A stretch of 64,000 bases of DNA from Glycomyces sambucus (lineage in GTDB: Bacteria; Actinomycetota; Actinomycetes; Mycobacteriales; Micromonosporaceae): assembly GCF_900102815.1 (NCBI RefSeq), contig NZ_FNGF01000008.1, positions 104,872-168,871 of the forward strand. Reading direction: 5' to 3'. A program made the position numbers and the translations under genes. Below, one piece after another: positions 18,324 through 25,787 of this stretch. The notes under the pieces are model-generated. The model was not told where the DNA came from. It made no database searches and saw nothing but the letters and a program-made list of their open reading frames with translations. Position 1 is the stretch's first letter. The number at the start of each line of letters is the position of its first letter.

Positions 18324-18938
18324 ATGGTGGCAGCTGCGAGTACCCCCGGCCCGAATTCGAAGCCCGACTTGACGAACACCCGGCACCCGAACCAGCACCC
18401 GCGCGGTGTCCGGCCGAACCTGCCCGCCTTCGTCGGCTGGCCCGCCTTCCCGTTCGAAGGCGAACTCCGCATCAAGCCGCTCCAGGAACCGGTGGACGCG
18501 GAGCCGCCGCGCCGCGGCGACCGGCAGGAGCAGTGCGCGGCCTGCCATACGCCGGACTCGGTGTACCTGTGGTCGAACGAACGCTGGCGCCTGAAGAGCC
18601 CGCCGGCCCCGAGCGGCCTCCCGGTGGTGGTGATCCTGGAGCCGCGGGCGCACCTCGACCTCGGTGACCTCTCGACGATGCACGCCGCGGAACTCGGCGT
18701 CCTCACCGTGCGCCTGGAACGGGCGATCCGCTCCCTGGAGTCGGTGGCCCAGGTCCACGTGAACCGCTGGGGCGACGGCACCGCGCATCTCCAGCAGTGG
18801 TTCCTGGCCCGCCCCCACGGCTACCTCCAACTGCGGGGCCCGTTCATGACCATGTGGGACGAGATCCTCCCGCCGGTCGAGGAGCACGAGTGGCAGATGA
18901 ACCTCGAGTACATCGCCGCCTGGCTCAGCGACGACTGA
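18324..18938 (+). CDS. HIT-like family protein with degenerate histidine triad
   Basis: 204 residues. It resembles actinobacterial HIT-superfamily proteins: a conserved GVRPNLPAFVGWPAFPFEGELR N-terminal region, CAACHTP (a Cys-x-x-Cys pair), WSNERWRL, LPVVVILEPRAHLDLGDL, VHVNRWGDGTAHLQQWFLARP and MWDEILPPV. The triad position reads HLQQW where most relatives have H-x-H-x, so the second histidine is Gln. Hydrolase or transferase chemistry is therefore doubtful. The start at ATG 18324 is supported by GAGG at 9 nt and the usual family length; an open frame extends back to 18177 without support. No partner gene is apparent. Confidence 0.7.
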   Translation: MVAAASTPGPNSKPDLTNTRHPNQHPRGVRPNLPAFVGWPAFPFEGELRIKPLQEPVDAEPPRRGDRQEQCAACHTPDSVYLWSNERWRLKSPPAPSGLPVVVILEPRAHLDLGDLSTMHAAELGVLTVRLERAIRSLESVAQVHVNRWGDGTAHLQQWFLARPHGYLQLRGPFMTMWDEILPPVEEHEWQMNLEYIAAWLSDD

Positions 18939-18973
18939 CCTGAATGATCCGCCCCCGATCGGGTGAGGCGACA

Positions 18974-19053
18974 GGCCGGGTTTCTGTCGCACCCCCGCGA
19001 TATTTTTGATACCAGGGGTCCCTTAAGGGGACATTTCGGGAATATCCGCCTTC
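18974..19053 (+). repeat. Interspersed repeat, copy 1 (inverted mate at 22590-22660)
   Basis: Positions 18991-19049 are identical, in reverse complement, to 22594-22652 (59 of 59 bp), with similar flanks. It begins with a TTCTGTCGCACCCCCGCGA head that is shared with the repeats at 44375 and 63237, and contains the near-palindrome GTCCCTTAAGGGGAC. It lies just after the HIT-like gene. Confidence 0.85.
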
Positions 19054-19206
19054 ATGTTCTGGCCCAACGCTACTGCCTGCTGAATCGCGGTACGGGACCC
19101 TCCGGCCGGTGCCCTTCGATGAGCGTCGACAGGTCGGGGACGACGCTCGGTCGGGGACGATGCCCGGCCGGGGCCGTGCCCGGCCCGTTGCGGCGGGGAA
19201 CGACTC

Positions 19207-19242
19207 AGGGCGCCGATGTTTCACGTGAAACATCGGCGCCCT
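19207..19242. terminator. parS: ddl-side terminator with embedded parS site 6
   Basis: A 36-bp perfect palindrome, AGGGCGCCGATGTTTCAC plus its complement, centred on a perfect parS (19217-19232). It is 37 nt beyond the ddl stop on the minus strand and repeats the terminator-plus-parS design seen after parB. Confidence 0.82.
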
Positions 19243-19278
19243 TCGTGTTGCTCAGTTGCCCTGCTGCTCCGGTGCGGA

Positions 19279-20244
19279 TCAGGTGCGGGCGAGGGCCTGG
19301 CGGACCATCGTCGCCAGCACCTCGCCGAAATCGAGCCCGGCGGCCTCGATCGCCATGGGCAGCAGCGAGGTCTCGGTGGTCCCGGGGGCGACGTTCGCCT
19401 CCAGGACCTGGATGCCGCCGGCGTCGTCCACGATCAGGTCGACCCGCGACATGTCGCCGAGTCCGAGCGTCCGGTGGACCTCCAGTGCCAGTTCGGCCGT
19501 ACGGGCCGCCACGGGCTCGCTGAGGGCCGCGGGGACCGTCCAGCGGGTCGCGCCGGGGTTGTACCGGGCCGCGTAGTCGTAGTCCCCGTGGAGCGGCGCG
19601 ATCTCGACCGGCGGCAGGGCCACCGGGCCGTCGCCGAGGTCGATCACGCCGACCGCGATGTCGCGCCCCTCGACGAACGACTCGATGAGCGCCGTGTCGC
19701 TGTAGGAGAAGCAGCCCATCATTGCCGACGGGAAGTCGTCCTCCTTGTGCACCGCGTGCACGCCGAGGCCCGACCCGCCCGAGTTCGGCTTGACGACCAG
19801 CGGCAGGCCCATCTTCGCGGCGATCCGGTCGAGGAGCTTGCGCGCCCCGAAGTCCGAGAACGCCTGGCGCGGCATCGACGTCCAGTCCGGCGTGGGGATC
19901 CCGGCGGTCCGGAGCAGGTCCTTGGCCGCGATCTTGTTCCACGCCCGGCGTGCGCCAGTGGAGCCGGTGCCGACGATCGGGAGCCCGAGCAGTTCGAGCA
20001 CCGCCTGGAGCGAGCCGTCCTCGCCCGGCTGGCCGTGCACGAGCGGCAGGACCACGTCGGGCGGGAACTCCTGGAGGGCCGGCAGCAGCTCCCCGTCGAG
20101 GTCCCGCGTGTAGCAGGCGAAGCCGAGCCGCTGGAGCGCGTCGGCCGCGCGGCGGCCGGACTTCAGCGAGACCTCGTGCTCGTACGACATGCCCCCGGCG
20201 AGGATGAGCACCCGGATGTCCGCGGCTGCGGCGCCCTCCTTCAT
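19279..20244 (-). CDS. ddl: D-alanine--D-alanine ligase (ATP-grasp)
   Basis: Joins two D-Ala residues for peptidoglycan precursors; 321 residues, slightly short for the family. Seen: ILAGGMSYEHEVSLKSG at the N terminus, LPLVHGQPGEDGS (the HG-x-GEDG motif), PLVVKPNSGGSGLGV (ATP-binding loop), EGRDIAVGV, and the metal-binding end SRVDLIVDDAGGIQVLEANVAPGTTETSL (the usual E-x-N is EAN). The ATG at 20244 overlaps the stop of the upstream aminotransferase (ATGA), so they are coupled. D-Ala-D-Ala specificity is assigned by family; a dedicated dipeptide ligase of another pathway is possible. Confidence 0.82.
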   Translation of the reverse strand: MKEGAAAADIRVLILAGGMSYEHEVSLKSGRRAADALQRLGFACYTRDLDGELLPALQEFPPDVVLPLVHGQPGEDGSLQAVLELLGLPIVGTGSTGARRAWNKIAAKDLLRTAGIPTPDWTSMPRQAFSDFGARKLLDRIAAKMGLPLVVKPNSGGSGLGVHAVHKEDDFPSAMMGCFSYSDTALIESFVEGRDIAVGVIDLGDGPVALPPVEIAPLHGDYDYAARYNPGATRWTVPAALSEPVAARTAELALEVHRTLGLGDMSRVDLIVDDAGGIQVLEANVAPGTTETSLLPMAIEAAGLDFGEVLATMVRQALART

Positions 20245-21488
20245 GCCCCGCCCTCCGCGAACGTGTCGCGCAGTTCGATGTCGCTCGCGACGACGCCCGC
20301 CAGGCGGCGGACCCCCTCGCGGATGACCTCGGCGGTCTGGGTCGAGAAGTTCAAGCGCATCTCCCTGCGGCCGTTGCCGTCGGCGTAGAAACCGGTGCCC
20401 GGGACGTACGCCACCCGCTCCTGGAGCGCGCGGGGGAGCATCGCCTTGGAGTCGAGCCCGTCCGGCAGTGTGGCCCAGATGAACAGGCCGCCGCCGGGGA
20501 CGGTCCAGGTCATCCCGTCGGGCATGTAGTCGCCGAGCGCCGCCAGGAGCGCGTCCCGGCGGTCCCGGTAGAGCGTGTTGAAGACCTTGACCTGCTGGCG
20601 CCACTCCATCTCCGTGAGGAAGCGGAGCGTGGCCTCCTGCGTGAGCCCGGACGGGCACAGGATCGACGCCTCGATCGCCAGGAGCAGCTTGTCGCGCACC
20701 GCGGGCGGGGCCAGGACCCAGCCGAGGCGCAGGCCCGCGGCGAAGATCTTGGAGACCGTCCCGAGGTAGATGACACCCCGCTCGGCGCGGGCGCGCAGCG
20801 GCGCGGGCGGCGTGCCGTCGAAGCTGATCATCGAGTACGGGTCGTCCTCGATGATGAGGAGCCCGTGCCGCTCGGCGATCGCGAGGATCTCCTCGCGCCG
20901 CTCCTCGGTCAGCGTGACGCCGGCCGGGTTCTGGTAGGTCGGGATCGTGTACAGGAACTTGGCCCGGCGGCCCTCGCGCGCGATCGCGGCGAGCCCTTCC
21001 TCCAGGCCGGCGGGGATGAGGCCCTCGTCGTCCATGGGGAGGTGCCGGACGTCGGCCTGCGCGGCCTGGAACGCGCCGAGCGCGCCGACGTAGGTGGGCC
21101 CTTCGGCGAGCACGATGTCGCCGGGGTCGAGGAAGGTGCGGGCGAGCAGGTCGAGTCCCTGCTGCGCGCCGGTGGTGAGGACGAGGTCGTCGGCCGAGGC
21201 GCGGATGCCCGACAGCTCCAGGACCCCGCACAGCGCCTCGCGCAGCGCGACGCTGCCCTGGCCGGGGCAGTAGCCGAGCGCTTCGGCGCCGACCTGGGAG
21301 AGGAGGCGGGTGAACATCTCGCCGAGTTCGTCCATGGGGAGCGCGGCCGTGTACGGGTTCCCTCCGGCGAGGGAGACGACCTCCGGTCGCGATGCGACCG
21401 AGAACAGTGCGCGGATCTCCGACTGTGCCATCCCGTGAACCCGGGATGCGTAGCGACCGGTGTAATCGTCGAGTGTTGTACCGGACAC
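20241..21488 (-). CDS. PLP-dependent aminotransferase, class I/II
   Basis: 415 residues of fold-type I. Seen: VVSLAGGNPYTAALP, GYCPGQGSVALREAL, LTTGAQQGLDLLARTFLDPGD, the Asn-Pro-Ala-Gly motif (YTIPTYQNPAGV), EDDPYSMISF and YLGTVSKIFAAGLRLGWV, whose Lys binds PLP. This pattern fits the 2-aminoadipate aminotransferase / MocR-catalytic-domain group, without the GntR DNA-binding domain. The GTG start at 21488 has a strong GAGGAGGT at 7 nt. The ligase ddl starts inside its stop, so both act from one message. Substrate unknown; a link to amino-acid supply for wall synthesis is only a guess. Confidence 0.87.
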   Translation of the reverse strand: MSGTTLDDYTGRYASRVHGMAQSEIRALFSVASRPEVVSLAGGNPYTAALPMDELGEMFTRLLSQVGAEALGYCPGQGSVALREALCGVLELSGIRASADDLVLTTGAQQGLDLLARTFLDPGDIVLAEGPTYVGALGAFQAAQADVRHLPMDDEGLIPAGLEEGLAAIAREGRRAKFLYTIPTYQNPAGVTLTEERREEILAIAERHGLLIIEDDPYSMISFDGTPPAPLRARAERGVIYLGTVSKIFAAGLRLGWVLAPPAVRDKLLLAIEASILCPSGLTQEATLRFLTEMEWRQQVKVFNTLYRDRRDALLAALGDYMPDGMTWTVPGGGLFIWATLPDGLDSKAMLPRALQERVAYVPGTGFYADGNGRREMRLNFSTQTAEVIREGVRRLAGVVASDIELRDTFAEGGA

Positions 21489-21721
21489 GCGGAGACCTCC
21501 TCTGATGGTCCTCGTCGCCCGCGAGCGGTGGTCGCGGGTCGCGCTCTGCGTTTCGGGCCCCGGCGCGCGGGGTCCTGTCGGCCAGCCTACGGCCCCTGCC
21601 GTCGAGCGGTCGGCGAGCGCCGCCGTTCGCGCACAGTGATCGAACCACTCTACTAGCACAGGGGCCGCAGGCCGCGCGTGTTTTCCGTCATGTGGACCCC
21701 TCATCCGCGTAGGCTGGACGG

Positions 21722-22420
21722 GTGCATCGGCGCATGGTCAACCTCACACTCGACTCCTTGGACGAGGTTCCGAGGCGGTGCCGCGCCTGCGTGTTCTGGG
21801 AGCTGTCGCCCCTGTGCGCCGAGGCGGCGCGGGACGTCGGCGAGCCCGCCATCGAGAAGGAGGCGTGGCTGTCGCACACGCTCCTGGAGTGGGGCGGGTG
21901 CGGCCGGATCGCCTACGAGGGCGAGGCGGTGGCCGGTTTCGTCACCTACGCCTCCCCGAAGTTCGTGCCCCGCTCGATGGAGTTCCCGTCGGGGCCGGTC
22001 TCTCCCGATGCGGCCCTGCTGATGACGGCCTATGTGAGCCCGGCGTTCGCGGGGACGGGCCTGGGGCGCCAGCTGGTGCAGACCGTCGCGGCGGACGTGG
22101 CGCGGCGGGGGATCTACGCGCTGGAGACCTTCGGCGACGCCCGCGGCGAGGCCGGGGCGTGCCTGGTGCCGGCGGACTTCTACCGCTCGGTGGGGTTCAA
22201 GACGGTCCGCTTCGACCCGCGGTACCCGCGGCTGCGTCTGGAGCTGCGCTCGGCGATCGACCGGAGCGTGGAGGCCGAGGAGGCCATGGAGCCGAGCGAT
22301 TCGGTGGAGTGGTTCAAGCTCGACGACGTCGAGCTGGAGCAGTTCTTCGGCGAGCCGACCACGAGCCGCTCCCGCATCGACCGCCCGGGGACCCAGCGCG
22401 ACGGCGACGTCTTCGACTGA
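21722..22420 (+). CDS. GNAT-family acetyltransferase with N-terminal Cys motif
   Basis: 232 residues. It begins MHRRMVNLTLDSLDEVPRRC, then CRACVFWELSPLC, a Cys-rich segment typical of an actinobacterial GNAT subgroup. The acetyl-CoA loop is visible as AYVSPAFAGTGLGRQLVQTV. The C-terminal 45 residues are acidic and likely disordered. The GTG at 21722 follows a TAGGCT hexamer by exactly 6 nt, the leaderless arrangement seen elsewhere in the window, and it gives the family N terminus. An ATG at 21734 is an alternative. Function unassigned. Confidence 0.83.
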   Translation: MHRRMVNLTLDSLDEVPRRCRACVFWELSPLCAEAARDVGEPAIEKEAWLSHTLLEWGGCGRIAYEGEAVAGFVTYASPKFVPRSMEFPSGPVSPDAALLMTAYVSPAFAGTGLGRQLVQTVAADVARRGIYALETFGDARGEAGACLVPADFYRSVGFKTVRFDPRYPRLRLELRSAIDRSVEAEEAMEPSDSVEWFKLDDVELEQFFGEPTTSRSRIDRPGTQRDGDVFD

Positions 22421-22589
22421 ATCCGCGGGCCCCGGCCGCTCGCCCTGCTCGCTGGCCCTGGCTCCCGACCGGCGGCTGATCGTGATCGTCGGCCCTGGCT
22501 GCCGACCTCGGCCGCCGACCCGGTCCGCTGGCCGCCCACTGGGCCGCATCGCAACATCTGTAGGACGCTGACCTGCGGTGATGAAACAT

Positions 22590-22660
22590 GAAAGCGGATA
22601 TTCCCGAAATGTCCCCTTAAGGGACCCCTGGTATCAAAAATATCGCGGGGGTACGACAAG
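22590..22660 (-). repeat. Interspersed repeat, copy 2 (inverted relative to 18974-19053)
   Basis: 22594-22652 is the exact reverse complement of 18991-19049. Together the two copies bracket ddl, the aminotransferase and the GNAT gene, a 3.5-kb segment. Confidence 0.85.
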
Positions 22661-22663
22661 AAG

Positions 22664-22694
22664 CGGGGGACGAAGCAGCTGGCTCCGTCCCCCG
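22664..22694 (-). terminator. trxA terminator
   Basis: Inverted repeat CGGGGGACG / CGTCCCCCG with a 13-nt loop, 29 nt beyond the trxA stop on the minus strand. Confidence 0.65.
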
Positions 22695-22722
22695 ATCGAC
22701 TAGTGAGTACTCGTCTCGTTCC

Positions 22723-23037
22723 CTACTGGCCCAGGAACTTGCGGATGGCCGCCTTGGGCTGGGCGCCGATGAGCTGCTGCGCCGGCTCGCCGTCCTTGAA
22801 CAGGATCATGGTCGGCACGCTCATCACGCCGTACTTGCGGGTGATCTCCGGGTTCGCGTCGGTGTCGAGCTTGCGGATCTCGATCGAGTCGATCTCGGTC
22901 GCGAGCTCTTCGAGGACCGGCGCGACCTTCTTGCAGGGCCCGCACCACTCGGCCCAGAAGTCGACGAGCACGGGCTTGTCGGCTTCCAGCACCTCGGCCT
23001 GGAACTGCTCGTCGTTGACGGCTTTGATGGCGCCCAT
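22723..23037 (-). CDS. trxA: Thioredoxin
   Basis: Small dithiol reductase, 104 residues. The active site WCGPC is at 31-35 within VLVDFWAEWCGPCKK, and the cis-Pro motif SVPTMILF and final FLGQ are normal. AGGAGG ends 6 nt before the ATG at 23037; an ATG at 23043 abuts it and is unlikely. trxB lies 37 bp upstream on the same strand, so TrxB recharges the TrxA made from the same message. A SigR/SigH-type promoter upstream of trxB would induce both on thiol oxidation. Confidence 0.96.
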   Translation of the reverse strand: MGAIKAVNDEQFQAEVLEADKPVLVDFWAEWCGPCKKVAPVLEELATEIDSIEIRKLDTDANPEITRKYGVMSVPTMILFKDGEPAQQLIGAQPKAAIRKFLGQ

Positions 23038-23074
23038 GGGCATCCTCCTGTGTGTGTGAAGAAGGGGAAGTCGG

Positions 23075-24022
23075 TTATGCCGCGACCGCGGCGTCCTCGA
23101 GTGCGGCGATGTAGCGCTCGGCGTCGAGCGCGGCGGCGCAGCCGGTGCCGGCGGCCGTGACCGCCTGCTGGTACGTGTGGTCGACGAGGTCGCCCGCGGC
23201 GAACACGCCCTCCAGGTTGGTCTTCGTCGACGGCGCGGCCACTTTCACGTAGCCGGACTCGTCGAGCTCGACCTGGCCCTTGAACAGCTCCGAGCGCGGG
23301 TCGTGGCCGATCGCGATGAACAGGCCCGTCGCCGCGAGGTTCCGGGTCTCGCCGGTCACGGTGTCGACCAGGTCGACGCTGGCGACCTTGCCGCCGTCGG
23401 CGTTGATCTTCTCGACCGCGGAGTTCCAGGCGACCTCGATCTTCGGGTTCGCCAGCGCGCGCTCGGCCATGATCTTGGAGGCGCGGAACTCGTCGCGGCG
23501 GTGCACGATGGTGACCTTGGAGGCGAACTTGGTGAGGAACGTGGCCTCCTCCATCGCCGAGTCGCCGCCGCCGACCACCGCGATGTTCTGGTCGCGGAAG
23601 AAGAACCCGTCGCAGGTGGCGCAGGCGGAGACGCCGCGGCCCATGAGCTCGTTCTCGCCGGGGACGTTCAGCGGGCGGTACGCCGAGCCCGTGGCGAGGA
23701 TGACGGCCTTCGCGTGGTGCTCCTCGTCGCCGACCCACACCTTCTTGACCTCGCCCGTGAGGTCGACGCGGGTGACGTCGTCGGAGACGAGCTCGGCGCC
23801 GAAGCGCTCGGCCTGCTTGCGCCACTGGTCCATGAGCTCGGGGCCCATGATGCCCTCGGGGAAGCCGGGGAAGTTCTCGACCTCGGTGGTCTGCATGAGC
23901 GCGCCGCCGAACTGGAAGCCCTCGAACACCAGCGGGCGCATGTTCGCGCGCGCGGTGTACAGCGCGGCCGTGTATCCGGCCGGGCCCGAGCCGATGATGA
24001 TGACGTCGCGGATTTCGCTCAC
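23075..24022 (-). CDS. trxB: Thioredoxin reductase
   Basis: FAD/NADPH flavoenzyme, 315 residues. The FAD motif [20 protein letters not shown] is at 8-27, the redox Cys pair CATC at 134-137 ([10 protein letters not shown]), the NADPH motif [11 protein letters not shown], and the closing [19 protein letters not shown] binds FAD. The GTG start at 24022 has AGGAG at 9 nt. The promoter region carries GGAAT-18 nt-CGTT (24084-24110), matching the SigR/SigH disulphide-stress consensus. It sits downstream of the sigM/anti-sigma genes, as in Streptomyces and Mycobacterium. Confidence 0.96.
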   Translation of the reverse strand: MSEIRDVIIIGSGPAGYTAALYTARANMRPLVFEGFQFGGALMQTTEVENFPGFPEGIMGPELMDQWRKQAERFGAELVSDDVTRVDLTGEVKKVWVGDEEHHAKAVILATGSAYRPLNVPGENELMGRGVSACATCDGFFFRDQNIAVVGGGDSAMEEATFLTKFASKVTIVHRRDEFRASKIMAERALANPKIEVAWNSAVEKINADGGKVASVDLVDTVTGETRNLAATGLFIAIGHDPRSELFKGQVELDESGYVKVAAPSTKTNLEGVFAAGDLVDHTYQQAVTAAGTGCAAALDAERYIAALEDAAVAA

Positions 24023-24083
24023 CGGGTTCGCTCCTGTGGTGGTTCGGCGCTCCAGGGACGGCTCCCCTGGTGCTGACTGCTAC

Positions 24084-24110
24084 AACGCCATCCTATTGAC
24101 CCGAAATTCC
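24084..24110 (-). promoter_or_regulatory. SigR/SigH-type promoter for trxBA
   Basis: On the minus strand GGAAT (24110-24106) is followed after 18 nt by CGTT (24087-24084). This fits the GGAAY-N17/18-SGTT consensus of the disulphide-stress sigma factors that drive trxBA in actinomycetes. It lies 62-88 nt before the trxB start. Confidence 0.65.
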
Positions 24111-24260
24111 AGGGGGCGGCGCCGTGGCGGCCTTGTGACAGGCGCGTTTCCCGATCGTGGGGAAGCTCACCACGGCGTTCGCAGAGAGCACAGCGCGGAA
24201 GGCATAGCGCGCAGGGCGCAGCGCGGACTGCATGGCGCAGGAGGCGGAGTGCGGCTCCCG

Positions 24261-25037
24261 TCAGGGCTGGACGGCGAGTGCTTCGATGACCCCGTCGGCG
24301 CACGCGGGGCTGAGGGCCACCGCGAGCTCGCCCTGGTCGGTCATGAGCAGCGCGATGATCGCGGGTGCGGACTCGTACCGGGCGAAGTCGACCGCCACGA
24401 GGAGGCTCTGATACTCCCGTGCGATCGCCTCCTCGCAGTTGTGCCAGAAGTCGCCGCCCGCGGCGAGTTCCGCCAGCTCGGCGGGGATGTCGGCGGAGGT
24501 GGACTCGAAGCTGAAGGCGCGCATGGTCCCGAGCAGGTCGGTATCGGCGGTGTAGTCGGTGCCGCTGGCGAACCACGCGACGCCGGTGATGCCGGCCGAG
24601 TCGGTCCCGGCCCCCTCCTCGGACTCCTCGTTGAGGGAGTCGGAAGCGGACTCGGGTCCGCCCGGGGCGTCGTCCGCGTCGTCGGAGCGCGGTGCGTCCT
24701 CCTCGGCGTACACCTCGGCCGACCCGGCGTCCTGCGACTGGGTGGCGAGGGACTGGAGCCCGACCGCGACCGCGCCGACGGTGACCAGGACCGCGGCCGC
24801 GCCGCTCGCGAGCGCGTACCGGACCCGCTTGGGCCGCAGGCGTTCGGCGAGGGTCGCGAAGAACCCTTCACGCTCGGGTCCGGCGGCGCGGTGGAGGGTG
24901 TCGGCGGCCGGGAGGGTGTCCAGGACGCGGTCGAGCCGGTGCGCGACCTCGTCGGGGAGGTCGGCGTAGCCGCCGGAGACCTGCCGCAGCATGCGGGCGG
25001 TCTCGGTCTCGGGCCCTCCTGGCGTCTGCCCGATCAT
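24261..25037 (-). CDS. Membrane protein, probable anti-sigma factor for SigM
   Basis: 258 residues. An N-terminal cytosolic part of about 70 residues (LPDEVAHRLDRVLDTLP) is followed by one membrane segment (74-94) and an acidic linker, then an extracytoplasmic domain of about 110 residues with two Cys (CEEA and ACADG) that could form a disulphide. It overlaps the sigM stop by 4 nt. That coupling and the cytosol-TM-outside layout are typical of membrane anti-sigma factors. I see no clear zinc HxxxCxxC motif, so it would be an RsmA-like or unrelated type. Binding to SigM is inferred. Confidence 0.7.
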   Translation of the reverse strand: MIGQTPGGPETETARMLRQVSGGYADLPDEVAHRLDRVLDTLPAADTLHRAAGPEREGFFATLAERLRPKRVRYALASGAAAVLVTVGAVAVGLQSLATQSQDAGSAEVYAEEDAPRSDDADDAPGGPESASDSLNEESEEGAGTDSAGITGVAWFASGTDYTADTDLLGTMRAFSFESTSADIPAELAELAAGGDFWHNCEEAIAREYQSLLVAVDFARYESAPAIIALLMTDQGELAVALSPACADGVIEALAVQP

Positions 25038-25777
25038 CGGCTCCCCTCCTCTCGGCTCGTCGGTCGTCCGGCTCCTGGTTCGACGCCGCGCTGGCCCGGC
25101 GGGTTCCCGGCGAGGGCGGCGCCCGGTGCGCCGTCCGCGGGTGCGGGGGCCTCGGGAGCCGGGCTCCTGGTGCCCGGGTCGAGTTCGGGGAGGCGGGCGG
25201 CGAGGCGCTTGCGGGCCCGGGAGGCGCGCGACTTGACGGTGCCGGGGCGCACCTTGAGGATGGCGGCGACCTCGTCGACGGGGTAGCCGAGCATGTCGAT
25301 GTAGACGAGGACGGCGCGCTGGTCGAAGGGGAGTTCGGCGAGGGCGCGGTGGACGGTGAGGCGCAGGGCGGCCTGCTGGGGGTCCTCGCCGGCGGGGCCG
25401 GGGACGGCGGCGGGTTCGCGCCCGTCCTCGGGGAGGGGCACGGTGGGGCGGCGTCCGGCGGCGCGGATGCGGTCGAGGCAGGCGTTGACGACGATGCGGT
25501 GGAGCCAGGTGGTGACGGCGGCGCCGCCGCGGAAGGTGCCGGCGGCCTGGTACGCCTTGATCATGGCGTCCTGGAGGGCTTCGGCGGCGTCCTCGGGGTC
25601 GGCGAGGGTGCGCACGGCGACGGCCCAGAGGCGTCCGCGGTGGCGGCGGAACAGCTCCCCGAACGCCTCGCGGTCGCCTTCGACGTGGCGGCGCAGCAGC
25701 TCGGTGTCGCCCACTCCGTCCAGCGGTCCGGCGGTGTCGCCGTCGGTGCCGGTGCGGGGCGGGAGGGGGCCGGGCAT
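25034..25777 (-). CDS. sigM: ECF RNA polymerase sigma factor, SigM type
   Basis: 247 residues. Sigma region 2 spans about 28-106 (DREAFGELFRRHRGRLW, DAAEALQDAMIKAY, TWLHRIVVNACLDRIR). Region 4 spans about 147-198 (LPFDQRAVLVYIDMLGYPVDEVAAILKVRPGTVKSR). A disordered Pro/Gly/Ala tail of about 45 residues follows, longer than usual. The position between the pseudokinase and trxBA matches SigM of Mycobacterium and Streptomyces, an envelope-stress factor there. The ATG at 25777 has no clear Shine-Dalgarno and is 10 nt after the pseudokinase stop, so it probably relies on coupling. Confidence 0.9.
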   Translation of the reverse strand: MPGPLPPRTGTDGDTAGPLDGVGDTELLRRHVEGDREAFGELFRRHRGRLWAVAVRTLADPEDAAEALQDAMIKAYQAAGTFRGGAAVTTWLHRIVVNACLDRIRAAGRRPTVPLPEDGREPAAVPGPAGEDPQQAALRLTVHRALAELPFDQRAVLVYIDMLGYPVDEVAAILKVRPGTVKSRASRARKRLAARLPELDPGTRSPAPEAPAPADGAPGAALAGNPPGQRGVEPGAGRPTSREEGSR

Positions 25778-25787
25778 GGTGGGCGGC

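Larger units (their letters stand above)
18939..19278. other. Convergent gap: HIT-like gene / ddl
   Basis: 340 bp without a gene. It contains one copy of a 59-bp interspersed repeat (18991-19049) and a 36-bp parS palindrome (19207-19242). I see nothing else in it. Confidence 0.7.
22421..22722. other. Convergent gap: GNAT gene / trxA
   Basis: 302 bp without a gene. It holds the second copy of the 59-bp repeat (22594-22652) and a trxA terminator hairpin at 22664-22694. Confidence 0.7.

Noticed and set aside
18177-18400. A frameshift splitting the HIT-like gene
   Set aside because: An overlapping frame gives HEVFFDGG and EYPRPEFEARLDEHPAPEP, which looked like a lost N terminus. The main frame has better third-position GC, a good Shine-Dalgarno and the expected length from 18324, so I kept it as intact. 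Family alignment would settle it.
19279-21648. A 789-codon frame joining ddl with upstream sequence
   Set aside because: The N-terminal part overlaps the aminotransferase in a shadow frame with Arg/Pro-rich translation. ddl starts at 20244, coupled to the aminotransferase stop.
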